Shown: positions 51,575-60,559 of the stretch, one piece after another
How positions within the stretch are numbered: position 1 is the first letter of the stretch
Layout of the letters: each line of letters opens with the position of its first letter
NCBI RefSeq assembly: GCF_900108345.1
Contig: NZ_FNVV01000013.1
Location: 656,944 to 720,943 of the forward strand
Source of the DNA: Bacteroides ndongoniae
GTDB lineage: Bacteria; Bacteroidota; Bacteroidia; Bacteroidales; Bacteroidaceae
Direction of reading: 5' to 3'
DNA length: 64,000 bases
Program-made: the position numbers and the translations under genes
Notes under the pieces: model-generated
Told to the model about the DNA's origin: nothing
Databases searched by the model: none
What the model saw: only the letters and a program-made list of their open reading frames with translations

Positions 51575-52249
51575 CTATAGTTCGGTCAATGCCGCCACAC
51601 ACTCTTCGCGTATGGATCTGATGTAATCCAGTATCACTGACGGGTCAATGCTTTTGCCTTCGAGTTTGCAGGAAATATGCAGGTGTTCACCGGTGCTGCG
51701 TCCTGTCGAACCGGTAATGCCGACGACATCCCTCGGTCGGATAGCCGCTCCTTTCCGGGTAAGAACACGTGATAGGTGGCAATAGCTGACCGTGTAGTCT
51801 CCATGCCGTAAGGTCACATACTTACCGGAGGATTTGTCCTGCCCGACTTTCACTACCACTCCCGCCATCATGGCCATCACCTCGTCGCCCCTCGCATGGA
51901 GGTCGATTCCGTTGTGAAACTTCTTTTTTCCGGTAAAAGGGTCTTTCCGATACCCATAAAGCGAATTGATTTTCATCCGGCGCAGCGGATAGCTTACGCT
52001 AAGGTAACGCTCTATCCATACGTGCTTGCAGGTGTCGGCGGGTAATGCCGAGGCAGCGTCTCCTGCCGACGGTAAAGTGTCTTGGACGGAAAGCGTGTTT
52101 CCGGGCAAGGTCGCCACATTATCCCTATCAGCAGAAACGACTTCGACCCTGTATCGGGATGGTACGGTCGAAACCGTATTGAATTGTGCTTGGACCGGGC
52201 CTGCGACGCCCGCAATGCCCGCCATCAAAACCAGTAGTTTCTTTCTCAT
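51575..52249 (-). CDS. M23-family peptidoglycan endopeptidase
   Basis: 224 residues from the ATG at 52249 (MRKKLLVLMAGIAGVAG); signal peptide to VQAQ. The C-terminal LytM domain (about 105-205) has the zinc-binding HNGIDLHARGD, a catalytic YCHL, and GEHLHISC (HxH). All expected ligands are present. In conjugation clusters such enzymes open peptidoglycan for the channel, like VirB1. It converges on the LuxR-type gene. Confidence 0.9.
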   Translation of the reverse strand: MRKKLLVLMAGIAGVAGPVQAQFNTVSTVPSRYRVEVVSADRDNVATLPGNTLSVQDTLPSAGDAASALPADTCKHVWIERYLSVSYPLRRMKINSLYGYRKDPFTGKKKFHNGIDLHARGDEVMAMMAGVVVKVGQDKSSGKYVTLRHGDYTVSYCHLSRVLTRKGAAIRPRDVVGITGSTGRSTGEHLHISCKLEGKSIDPSVILDYIRSIREECVAALTEL

Positions 52250-52326
52250 GCGGCAAATATAACCAGCTCCGCCCAAGATGTCCCGTTTCCACGACCTTTT
52301 TCGACCAAAGTACAATAAAAAAGGCA

Positions 52327-52364
52327 TTCAGAGTATGAATTTATGCGTAAAATCATACTCTGAA
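52327..52364. promoter_or_regulatory. Perfect 12-bp palindromic operator or terminator
   Basis: TTCAGAGTATGA (52327-52338) and TCATACTCTGAA (52353-52364) with a 14-base spacer. There is no T-run, so an operator for the operon starting at 52468 is more likely. It shares AGTATGAA with the tra operon control region. Confidence 0.65.
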
Positions 52365-52429
52365 CATAAAAATAAACACTCTTAATACACTAATATTATT
52401 CTATTATATACAAGTAAATGAAAAGAATC

Positions 52430-52437
52430 TATCTTTG
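52430..52437 (+). promoter_or_regulatory. -7 box of the DUF4099 operon
   Basis: TATCTTTG, perfect TAnnTTTG, 31 bases before the ATG at 52468. No clear TTTG at -33, suggesting an activated promoter. Confidence 0.65.
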
Positions 52438-52467
52438 CAAAGTATAATTCAAAATACAAAATTAAAT

Positions 52468-53226
52468 ATGAATACAGTACGATTTGAACTAATTGAATTA
52501 CCCTATCCGACACTGGCCCGATTCGGGCTTACACAGGAGATGATCGAGGACTTGCCGATGCGTGTCCTTGACGAGATTTGCGACGGCAGACACTCTCCCG
52601 TGCTTCCGGTCCGTGTCCTTGACGAGAAAGGAGAACTGATTGAGAGCCGCAGCCGCTTCGCCCTTGTCCGCAGGGACGACGGCCGGCCGGACGTGGTGTT
52701 TTATCCCGTTTTGGAATCCTCGCCGCTGGAACGCTATGACGAGGCGCAACAGAAACAGTTGCTCGACGGCAAGGCCATCATCGCAGACGTGGAAACAGCG
52801 GACGGGCGGCACAGCAAGGCATTCGTGCAGATAGACGAGGGAACGAAGCAAGTGATGTATGTCCCTACGCCGATTATCGGGCGCAATCTGCAAGTGCTGG
52901 CCGAAATAATGCATCTCGGTCCGGTAGAGGTAAACGGAATGCAAAACGGCGAACCTCTGACACTGGTCGTGGACGACGAACCCGTTACGGTGGGTATCGA
53001 CCTGCATGACAAGACCGGCATCCGCTTCTGTTCGGGTGACAGCCAGAAATGGAAGGAACAGCCCAAGCGAGAGTGGGACAAGTACACTTTCGGCGTGTAC
53101 GGCTGCTGGGTGATGGACGACGACGGCAACCTCGACTACGTTCCCGAAGAGGAATATACCGAGGAACTGTGGAATGAACAGAAGAAAAGCGCCGAGCGTA
53201 ACCGTGCGGCGGGACTTCACAAATAA
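52468..53226 (+). CDS. DUF4099/DUF3945-type protein
   Basis: 252 residues from the ATG at 52468. N-terminal pattern FELIELPYPTLARFGLTQEM, DLPMRVLDEICDGRHSPVLP, SRFALVRRDDGRPDVVFYPV fits DUF4099 proteins of Bacteroides mobile elements. The second half contains YTFGVYGCWVMDDDGNLDYV. Function unknown. First gene of the + strand operon that runs to the window end. Confidence 0.72.
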   Translation: MNTVRFELIELPYPTLARFGLTQEMIEDLPMRVLDEICDGRHSPVLPVRVLDEKGELIESRSRFALVRRDDGRPDVVFYPVLESSPLERYDEAQQKQLLDGKAIIADVETADGRHSKAFVQIDEGTKQVMYVPTPIIGRNLQVLAEIMHLGPVEVNGMQNGEPLTLVVDDEPVTVGIDLHDKTGIRFCSGDSQKWKEQPKREWDKYTFGVYGCWVMDDDGNLDYVPEEEYTEELWNEQKKSAERNRAAGLHK

Positions 53227-53246
53227 CATCTTAACATTCATCAAAT

Positions 53247-53471
53247 ATGGCAGAACACCAATATTATCCCGAAGAGGTACTTATCGAGAAGATGGAGCGC
53301 GGCGAATATGGCTGGCTCGACTATGTGAACCATTTTTCAGCCGAGTGGCAGGAGGAATATACCCGCTATTGCAAGGAGCACGGTCTCATGGTGGGCAACG
53401 AATCCGCTGCCGAGTTCGTCCATTACAAAGACGAGCAACTGGAAGCGGCGATGGAGAACGAAGATGCATAA
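53247..53471 (+). CDS. Small acidic protein of unknown function
   Basis: 74 residues: YYPEEVLIEKMERGEYGWLD, FSAEWQEEYTRYCKEHGLMV, then an acidic end. Small proteins of this type accompany DUF4099/DUF3945 genes in related elements. It lies 20 bases after the previous gene. Confidence 0.62.
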   Translation: MAEHQYYPEEVLIEKMERGEYGWLDYVNHFSAEWQEEYTRYCKEHGLMVGNESAAEFVHYKDEQLEAAMENEDA

Positions 53472-53495
53472 CGGAAACCTTTTTAACAACGGATT

Positions 53496-55070
53496 ATGGC
53501 GATACGAAAGAATACCAACCCCCGAATGATGGACCTGCAACCCGAAATGCAGGACATATTGAGGCGTAACGGTATGCAGGCCCACGTAGTCAGCGACGAC
53601 ACGGGCTACCGGCTCGTGGTACAGGGCCACGATTCGCCTCTGCTGACCTATGACCTTACCGAGCGTCAGATGTTGGCCCTGACAGACTGGGGGACAAACT
53701 CGGCCAACAAGAAAGCCTACAACGTGTTCACGAGCATTGTAGGGAAAGACTTTTATATGCCCAAGAACTTCGTCCATGCCCGTAACGCCAACGGTCGTGT
53801 CGCTATGGGACTGCACGGCTACCGTATCGGTATCGGCGAATACGGACGTGTGGGACGGCTGGGTATGCCGCCTCCGTTCCTCGGCTGGACGCCACGCCAC
53901 CAGTGGGGTTTCCATCTGCGGCGGGTCGGCGGACAACTATTCTATCCGGGACCACCCATTGTCCCTGAACGGTGGGACGGGCGAATGAAGCCGGGCGAAT
54001 TGCAATCGGGCGGCTACGGATTCTATTACAAGTACAAGGACGGACAACCTATACAGTCCGCACGACAGACCGATGTCCTGCAGGACTTGCAAACGGTCAT
54101 CACGCCGATGGTCAGCCGTCCGCGTAGTACGGAACCGGCTCGTACCTACAAGGAGTTGATTGCTTCTCCGGTCTATTTTTCCAACGAGAAATGGCAGGAG
54201 TGCCTCGCCTCACATGGTCTTATCGTCGATAAGGAGGCACGGACCCTGACCGTACAGTCCGAAAAGGTGGCCGCCGATCTGGTCTATGACCTGACGGAAG
54301 AAGAAACGGCCGTCCTGACCTCCAACTCCATCGAAGAGCAACCTGTCGAGAAACGACTGGAAGTCCTGAACGGGGTAATCAAGGCGGATTTCGCCGACAA
54401 GGTAACAATGGCGGATCTCGACAGCGAGCGGCGTATCGCCCTCGGCCTGCACCCCGAAGTACAGGAGGAACTGACGCAACGTCAGCAACAGGAGCAGGAA
54501 ATTCTCTCCCCGCTGGAAACCCGACTCCGGCAGGAGATGCCGTATGGCGCAACCGCTTCCGTCGATGGACGGGATATTTCCGTGCTCGACGAGCGCAAGG
54601 GCTGGTACCGGGAAGAACGGCACGGCAGGGAGGTCGAGGTCGACGAAATAGCCGTACACCCATCCCCCATAGAGGGTAAGTACAAGATGACGGCCGTCAT
54701 CGACGGGCAAGTCATCAGCCACGAGATCAGCCAGAAGGATTACGACAAATTCCTTGCGGTCGATGACTACCACCGCATGAAAATCTTTTCGAAGATATTC
54801 AGCGAGGTGGACATGAAGATGCGTCCGGAAGCGCAGCGCGGTCTCGGCGTGAAGATTTTCGCTGCCCTCACGGCAGGAACCGTCATCACGGCGGGCGTTG
54901 TCCACGGCTTGCGGCATCATCATCACGGTCCGGAGTTCTACGGCGAGCGTTTCGGTGGCCCGCCACACCCGTATTTCAAACCCGGTGTCGATACGCCGAG
55001 AGACGTGGCCATACGCAATTTCGAGGCACAGATGAATCAGGATATTAACGATATGAGAAGAGGGAGATAA
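53496..55070 (+). CDS. Large accessory protein with an internal duplication (DUF3945-like)
   Basis: 524 residues. A unit near residues 16-110 (YDLTERQMLALTDWGTNSAN ... VAMGLHGY) recurs near 225-330 (YDLTEEETAVLTSNSIEEQP ... IALGLHPEV) with the same order of conserved positions, so it arose by internal duplication. A third domain (about 345-450, VDEIAVHPSPIEGKYKMTAV) precedes a membrane segment (about 455-475) and a histidine-rich stretch. Function unknown. Confidence 0.68.
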   Translation: MAIRKNTNPRMMDLQPEMQDILRRNGMQAHVVSDDTGYRLVVQGHDSPLLTYDLTERQMLALTDWGTNSANKKAYNVFTSIVGKDFYMPKNFVHARNANGRVAMGLHGYRIGIGEYGRVGRLGMPPPFLGWTPRHQWGFHLRRVGGQLFYPGPPIVPERWDGRMKPGELQSGGYGFYYKYKDGQPIQSARQTDVLQDLQTVITPMVSRPRSTEPARTYKELIASPVYFSNEKWQECLASHGLIVDKEARTLTVQSEKVAADLVYDLTEEETAVLTSNSIEEQPVEKRLEVLNGVIKADFADKVTMADLDSERRIALGLHPEVQEELTQRQQQEQEILSPLETRLRQEMPYGATASVDGRDISVLDERKGWYREERHGREVEVDEIAVHPSPIEGKYKMTAVIDGQVISHEISQKDYDKFLAVDDYHRMKIFSKIFSEVDMKMRPEAQRGLGVKIFAALTAGTVITAGVVHGLRHHHHGPEFYGERFGGPPHPYFKPGVDTPRDVAIRNFEAQMNQDINDMRRGR

Positions 55071-55078
55071 AGACAACT

Positions 55079-56527
55079 ATGAGAGAAGGAGACCTAACCT
55101 ACGACGACTTCCTGCAAAGGCTGAACATTCAGGATGTGCTGATTGACGCAGGCTACCACCTGAACCGGCGCGACGGCCTGCGTTATCCCTCGTATGTCCG
55201 TCTGGACAGCGATGGGCGGCGTATCCGCGGCGACAAGTTCATCGTGACGCAACAGGGAAAATGCTGTTTCCAAGCCCAGCAGCAGAAAGTCTATAACATC
55301 ATCTCGTTCATCAAGGAGCACCCGCAGTTTTTCGCTGAATATCGTGTGGGCATGTCTCCCGACCGGCTGGTGAACCTCGTGTGCAACCGGCTGCTGAACC
55401 ATCCCATCGAGGACCGGACAACATGGATTATCCAGCCCAAGCGGGACATCCGCCCGTTCGACATCGCGAACTACGACATCCACAAGTTCAACCCGCAGGA
55501 CCGGGAGACACAGAAGAAGTTCTATCCTTATTTCAAGAGCCGGGGTATCGACCTCTACACGCAATATGCCTTCCACCGCCACTTCTGTCTGGCGACGAAA
55601 CATCGTGAGGACGGTGCGGCATACACCAATCTCGCTTTTCCGCTGACCTTGCCCAAAGGCGACGGTACGGTCGTGGGCTTCGAAGAACGGGGACGTGCAA
55701 GAATGAACGGAAGCGGCAGCTACAAAGGCAAGGCCGAGGGCAGCAATTCGAGCGAGGGGCTGTGGATTGCCAGCCCTGCCAAGACCCCACTTGCGGAAGC
55801 CAAGCGTATCTATTGGTTCGAGAGTGCCTACGACGCAATGGCTTATTACCAGCTTAACCAGAAATGGGACAAGGAACTTAGAAAGGGAGTGTTCGTCTCT
55901 ACCGGCGGAGCACCGAGCCAGCAACAGTTCAAAGCCATGACAGAGGCCACTCCACACGCTTACCACCATCTCTGCTTCGACGGGGACCGTGCCGGGCAGA
56001 TCTTCGCCATCAACTTCGCGCTCACCCATGCGGGCAAGACATTCACCAGCAACGTGACGAAAGACGACAAACTGCAGGTCCGTATCAGCGGCGAGGAGAA
56101 CCAGAACTACGAAATAAAACTCGAACCCTTCGACTTTCACAGGATAGTCGGCACGCTTTTACGTCCCAAAGAAATCTATCGGGAAGATGGTACGCTTGAC
56201 TATCGGACAATCGGCGACGGATATTTGCAGGAGATGAGCATGGTGTGCCAAGATGAGTACGAGATGGCTCTTGCCGAGGGTTCGGCCAGTGAGGAAACGC
56301 TGGAGGGCATGAGACAAAATATCATGGCCATAGAGGATGCGATCCGTAATCTTCCCGCTCCCGGCGAGGACGGCACCGGCCTTATTGTGTACGAGCCCGC
56401 TGAAAAAGGCTATAAGGACTGGAACGAACAGCTCTTGGCAAAGGCCAAGCTGCAAGAATCAGTTCACGAAGAGCCGGCCAGAAGAGAAGAACCCGAACAG
56501 GAACGGCAAGTACGTTTCCACCGATGA
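55079..56527 (+). CDS. DUF3991/TOPRIM protein, first copy
   Basis: 482 residues. N-terminal zinc-ribbon-like primase start (DDFLQRLNIQDVLIDAGYHL, RIRGDKFIVTQQGKCCFQAQ), then the DUF3991 region (KFYPYFKSRGIDLYTQYAFH), and a TOPRIM domain with the acidic residue in YWFESAYDAMAYYQL and CFDGDRAGQ (DxD). These proteins accompany relaxases and may prime the transferred strand. The next gene is a close paralogue. Confidence 0.82.
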   Translation: MREGDLTYDDFLQRLNIQDVLIDAGYHLNRRDGLRYPSYVRLDSDGRRIRGDKFIVTQQGKCCFQAQQQKVYNIISFIKEHPQFFAEYRVGMSPDRLVNLVCNRLLNHPIEDRTTWIIQPKRDIRPFDIANYDIHKFNPQDRETQKKFYPYFKSRGIDLYTQYAFHRHFCLATKHREDGAAYTNLAFPLTLPKGDGTVVGFEERGRARMNGSGSYKGKAEGSNSSEGLWIASPAKTPLAEAKRIYWFESAYDAMAYYQLNQKWDKELRKGVFVSTGGAPSQQQFKAMTEATPHAYHHLCFDGDRAGQIFAINFALTHAGKTFTSNVTKDDKLQVRISGEENQNYEIKLEPFDFHRIVGTLLRPKEIYREDGTLDYRTIGDGYLQEMSMVCQDEYEMALAEGSASEETLEGMRQNIMAIEDAIRNLPAPGEDGTGLIVYEPAEKGYKDWNEQLLAKAKLQESVHEEPARREEPEQERQVRFHR

Positions 56528-56568
56528 CAACACGGCACACCCCACATGAAACAATAAAAGAGAAAACA

Positions 56569-57972
56569 ATGAATGACAAGGAACTTACACAGGACGATTT
56601 TTTGCAAAGGATTGACATACGGGATATACTGCTCGATGCCGGCTACCGCCAGAACCGACGCTTCGGTCTGCGTCTCTCCTCGTTTATCCGCACGGACAAC
56701 GAGGGAAAGCGTATCCGGGGCGACAAGTTCGTCATCACACAGCATGGGAAGTGCTGTTGCCAACCACCCCAGCAGAAAGAATACAACGTCGTTTCGTTCA
56801 TCAAGGAGCACCCGACGTTATTCGCGGAATATTATGAGGGAATGGACCTGAACCAGTTGGTGGACCTCGTATGCAGCCGTCTGCTGAACATACCCGTCGA
56901 AGAGGAATACGAGGTGCCGATCGTACAGCCCCAACGGGAGATCCGACCGTTCGACATAACGGAATACGACATTCAGAAGTTCGACCCGAAGGACCGGGAA
57001 GTGCAGAAGAAATTCGCCCCCTATTTCAAGCACCGCGGTATTGACCTCGGCACGCAGCACGCCTTTTACCGGGATTTCTGTCTGGCAACCCGACACTGCG
57101 AAGACGGGCATAGGGACATCTGCCTCGCTTTCCCGATGGCGTTACCCCAAAATACGGACAGAATCGTAGGCTTCGAGGAGTGCGGACGCGCCCGCTTGGA
57201 CGGACAAGACAGCTACAAAGGCATGGCAGAAGGCAGCAATACGGACGAAGGGCTATGGATCGCCAGCCCTGCCAGAACGCCTCTTGCCGAGGCCAAACAT
57301 ATCTACTGGTTCGGGAGCGCCTACGACGCGATGGCCTTTTACCAGCTTCATCGGGCGCAAAACCAAGAGTTGCGAAAGGCGGTCTTCATTTCGACGGGCG
57401 GTGACCTGACCGAGAAACAGATGCGGGGCGTGCTGGAGCAGACAATCCCCGCCCGGCAGCATATCTGTTTCGACAACGACCATACGGGAAGCGTGCTTGC
57501 CAGAAGTCTGCAAAAGGAGATATACCGCACGATACGTGAGGCCATCGAGGTAACACCCGAACGGAAACCGTACCTCGATTCCATACCGGACGGCGACGAT
57601 CTGGACGGAGGGGAATTTTATCTGCTGCCCAAGGGCGGTCTGCAAGAGAGCTGCATAGAGTTCGATGCCGAGCGGGATGAAGCCTTTTCGATGAGCTCGA
57701 GCAGGCTGTGCGCCCCGGAAGACGTACAGGACCAGATAAACAGGATGAACAAATGCTACCGGGAGTTCCGGGTGAAACTGCGGGAGTTCCTCGGTATCGA
57801 CAAGGAACACGACGTCGCCATTACCCGTAAAGAGCCGGACTATCGCTATACGAGCTGGAACGGACAGCTTCTGGCCGAACGGAAGCAGCAGGAAGCATCC
57901 GTCGGACAGGGACAGGAGCAGGAGCCGGAAGAAAAAGCCGGACAGGAGCGGCAGACCCATTTTCGCCGATGA
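56569..57972 (+). CDS. DUF3991/TOPRIM protein, second copy
   Basis: 467 residues from the ATG at 56569. Parallel architecture to the previous gene: DDFLQRIDIRDILLDAGYRQ, RIRGDKFVITQHGKCCCQPP, KFAPYFKHRGIDLGTQHAFY, YWFGSAYDAMAFYQLH, CFDNDHTGS. In this copy the TOPRIM glutamate position reads WFGS instead of WFES, a change that may impair catalysis. The C-terminal third differs. Tandem duplication followed by divergence is the simplest reading. Confidence 0.8.
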   Translation: MNDKELTQDDFLQRIDIRDILLDAGYRQNRRFGLRLSSFIRTDNEGKRIRGDKFVITQHGKCCCQPPQQKEYNVVSFIKEHPTLFAEYYEGMDLNQLVDLVCSRLLNIPVEEEYEVPIVQPQREIRPFDITEYDIQKFDPKDREVQKKFAPYFKHRGIDLGTQHAFYRDFCLATRHCEDGHRDICLAFPMALPQNTDRIVGFEECGRARLDGQDSYKGMAEGSNTDEGLWIASPARTPLAEAKHIYWFGSAYDAMAFYQLHRAQNQELRKAVFISTGGDLTEKQMRGVLEQTIPARQHICFDNDHTGSVLARSLQKEIYRTIREAIEVTPERKPYLDSIPDGDDLDGGEFYLLPKGGLQESCIEFDAERDEAFSMSSSRLCAPEDVQDQINRMNKCYREFRVKLREFLGIDKEHDVAITRKEPDYRYTSWNGQLLAERKQQEASVGQGQEQEPEEKAGQERQTHFRR

Positions 57973-58466
57973 GCGCACTGCATCCCATACAAGACAGCCG
58001 GAACGTCATCCTGCGGCCGCACGCCGGGCAATTCGTCATAGACGAACTGCCGCTGATGTTCGTGTGCATGGCGGGGCTGGTGCACGGCGGCATGGAAGGT
58101 CTGCCATTGAGTAGTATGGCGAGAGTCGTTTCCTTATTTCTGCTCATCGTGCTGCTGTATCGCTTCATCTACCTGCGTCGGATACGTTACAGGGTCGGCG
58201 AAGAACAGCTTGTCAGCGAACACGGCATTTTCATACGCAGGGTGGACTACATGGAACTGTACCGTATCGTGGACTTTCAAGAACACCAGAGCCTCCTGCA
58301 ACAGATTTGCGGGTTAAAGACGGTTCGCATTCTCTCAATGGACCGGAACACGCCAAGGCTCGACCTTATCGGCATACGGCGTAGGGACGACATCGTGGCG
58401 ATTATCCGTGAACGTGTGGAAATCAATAAACGAAAAAAGGGAATCTATGAGATTACGAATCATTAG
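57969..58466 (+). CDS. PH-domain (bPH_2-like) membrane protein
   Basis: 165 residues. Two membrane helices (about 24-40 and 46-65) are followed by a bacterial PH-like domain: YRVGEEQLVSEHGIFIRRVD, ELYRIVDFQEHQSLLQQICG, ILSMDRNTPRLDLIGIRRRD. This matches the YdbT/bPH_2 layout. It overlaps the previous stop by 4 bases and the next start by 20. Confidence 0.82.
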   Translation: MSALHPIQDSRNVILRPHAGQFVIDELPLMFVCMAGLVHGGMEGLPLSSMARVVSLFLLIVLLYRFIYLRRIRYRVGEEQLVSEHGIFIRRVDYMELYRIVDFQEHQSLLQQICGLKTVRILSMDRNTPRLDLIGIRRRDDIVAIIRERVEINKRKKGIYEITNH

Positions 58467-59142
58467 TATATGGGTGTGTGTTGTATTTGTCGGTCTGCTT
58501 CCGCAACTGGCCAAGGCGCAGATTGCTGCCTCAAACCCGCTGGAATGGGCGGCGTTGGCCGAGGGCAATGAATTGATTAACGGCCAGATAGATAAACAAA
58601 TCAAAGGACAGACGCAGACTGCCCTGATGCAAAACAGTATCGCAGCAGAGTTCAACCGCATACACGAGTGGGAGAAACAGTACAACAGCTATCTCAAGAC
58701 GGCGAGCGGCTATGCCTCGTCACTGAAAGCCTGCACGCACCTCTATAATGACGGCGTGCGGATTTTCCTCACACTGGGAAAATTGGGTAACGCGATACGG
58801 AACAATCCGCAGGGTATCGTTGCCAGCATGAACATGAACAACCTCTATATCGAGACGGCGACGGAACTGGTTTCCGTGTTCACGTTGCTGAACGATGCCG
58901 TGGCCAAAGGCGGAACGGAAAACATGCTCACGGGGGCGGAACGGAGCAAAACCCTGTGGGCGTTGAACGATCAGCTTGCGGCATTCAGCCGGAAACTGCA
59001 TCTGCTCTATTTGAGCCTGCGCTATTATACCCTGAACGACGTGTGGAACAACATAACGGCGGGTATGATAGATCGCAGCAACGGCGAGGTGGCCCGTCTG
59101 GCCATGTCCCGCTGGCGCAGGGCGGCAGCCATCGCCCGTTGA
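58447..59142 (+). CDS. Exported TraI-like protein, second family member
   Basis: 231 residues from the ATG at 58447 (MRLRIISIWVCVVFVGLL); signal peptide to AKAQ. Helical mature part with ENMLTGAERSKTLWALNDQL and the family-like end MSRWRRAAAIAR. Compare the 8872 protein's C-terminus (GRWRKAGR). Likely periplasmic, part of a mating-associated structure. Confidence 0.65.
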   Translation: MRLRIISIWVCVVFVGLLPQLAKAQIAASNPLEWAALAEGNELINGQIDKQIKGQTQTALMQNSIAAEFNRIHEWEKQYNSYLKTASGYASSLKACTHLYNDGVRIFLTLGKLGNAIRNNPQGIVASMNMNNLYIETATELVSVFTLLNDAVAKGGTENMLTGAERSKTLWALNDQLAAFSRKLHLLYLSLRYYTLNDVWNNITAGMIDRSNGEVARLAMSRWRRAAAIAR

Positions 59143-59170
59143 AAAGAAGGGAAATAAAAAACGAAGAACG

Positions 59171-59854
59171 ATGAAGCGGATAATCTCGATATGGATTCTG
59201 TTGCTGTGCGCCGGTATCTCGAAGGTACAGGCGCAGAACGATGCGACCCTTGCGGGAATGATTCTGGTTTATACCAACAAGGCCGAGAAGGAACTGAAAA
59301 ACCAAGAGAAGGTCATGCTGATGCAAACTACAGGGCATGTGTGGACGAAGGAAGAAGTGGAAGGCACGACGGACTTGCAACGGGAGTTCAACAATTACCT
59401 GAACTCGTTCCGCTCGATTGTCTGCTATGCGGCTCAGATTTACGGTTTCTACCATGAAATATCGCAGCTTACAGACAACATGGGCGACTTCACCAAACAA
59501 TTGAGCAGACATTCGACCAACGCATTGGCCGTTGCCCTCTCCACGCGGCGCAACCAGATTTATCGGGAGATGATATTGAACAGCGTGGAGATTGTGAACG
59601 ACATCCGCACGGCCTGCCTGTCGGACAACAAGATGACGGAAAGGGAACGTATGGAGATCGTGTTCGGCATACGCCCGAAACTCCGGTCGATGAACCGGAC
59701 GCTGCAACGGCTGACCAAAGCCGTGAAATATACCACGATGGGCGACATCTGGCGGGAAATCGACGAGGGCGCACGCCCTGTCGCAGACAAGTACGACATC
59801 GTGAAAGCCGCCCAAAGACGATGGCGGCAAAATGGAAGAAATGTTAGACCCTAA
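59171..59854 (+). CDS. Exported TraI-like protein, third family member
   Basis: 227 residues, signal peptide to VQAQ (about residue 22). Helical body (TNKAEKELKNQEKVMLMQTT; LNSVEIVNDIRTACLSDNKM) and a similar end, AAQRRWRQNGRNVRP. Tandem with the 58447 gene, so this operon holds two members and the tra operon one. DUF4141-type membership is possible but unverified. Confidence 0.65.
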   Translation: MKRIISIWILLLCAGISKVQAQNDATLAGMILVYTNKAEKELKNQEKVMLMQTTGHVWTKEEVEGTTDLQREFNNYLNSFRSIVCYAAQIYGFYHEISQLTDNMGDFTKQLSRHSTNALAVALSTRRNQIYREMILNSVEIVNDIRTACLSDNKMTERERMEIVFGIRPKLRSMNRTLQRLTKAVKYTTMGDIWREIDEGARPVADKYDIVKAAQRRWRQNGRNVRP

Positions 59855-59868
59855 AAAAGAATAAAAAT

Positions 59869-60534
59869 ATGGGAGCTTGGGATACGATATTGAAATACGG
59901 CGGAAAGGCCATGAAAGGCATGGGCAAGGCCGCCAATGCGACGGGGAAAAGTGCCGGTCATGCGGTACTGCATCCCTCGCAGACCCTTCGGGGAGCCGGG
60001 CAGGCGGTCAAGACGGCTACCGCCGGAGCTGCCGTCGGCTATGTGGGCTGGGAAAAACTGACCACCGACAAAAGTGTCGCACGGATCGTCAGTGAGGCCG
60101 TAGTTGGCAAATCCGCCACGGATGCCCTTGCAGGTACGACCGAAGACATGAAGGAACTGAAAGACAAAGCCGGAGAGACGGTCTCTGCCATAGGCGAGGC
60201 TGTGGGAGGCGCGGACTCGAAACTGAACGGGGTATCGAACTTCCTGCGGGAAGCCTCCGGCGGTGGGTTGTTCAACATGCTCAGCGGCTTTTTGCGAAAC
60301 CTCGGAGGAGGCAATGTGTCGGGATTGAACATTGCAGGACTGATTGCGGCGGCGTACCTCGTGTTCGGACGTTCCGGCTGGCTGGGTAAAATCGCCGGTC
60401 TGTTTCTGGGCATGATGCTTATCGGTAACAATGCGGGCGTTGTCCGCACGGTTCCCTCGGAAACGGTATCGAGGACACAGACGCCGACACTCTCTCCGGA
60501 GGAACAAGCGCAAAGCGGAGGAATGAGAAGGTAG
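59869..60534 (+). CDS. Glycine/alanine-rich membrane protein of unknown function
   Basis: 221 residues. Amphipathic glycine/alanine-rich N-terminus (GKAMKGMGKAANATGKSAGH), a central helical region, and two adjacent membrane segments (about 158-195: LNIAGLIAAAYLVFGRSGWL). The C-terminus resembles the TM-flanked part of the 61714 protein. No family recognised. It sits before the M23-like gene. Confidence 0.58.
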   Translation: MGAWDTILKYGGKAMKGMGKAANATGKSAGHAVLHPSQTLRGAGQAVKTATAGAAVGYVGWEKLTTDKSVARIVSEAVVGKSATDALAGTTEDMKELKDKAGETVSAIGEAVGGADSKLNGVSNFLREASGGGLFNMLSGFLRNLGGGNVSGLNIAGLIAAAYLVFGRSGWLGKIAGLFLGMMLIGNNAGVVRTVPSETVSRTQTPTLSPEEQAQSGGMRR

Positions 60535-60559
60535 GAACACATAAAAAATATATATCACA

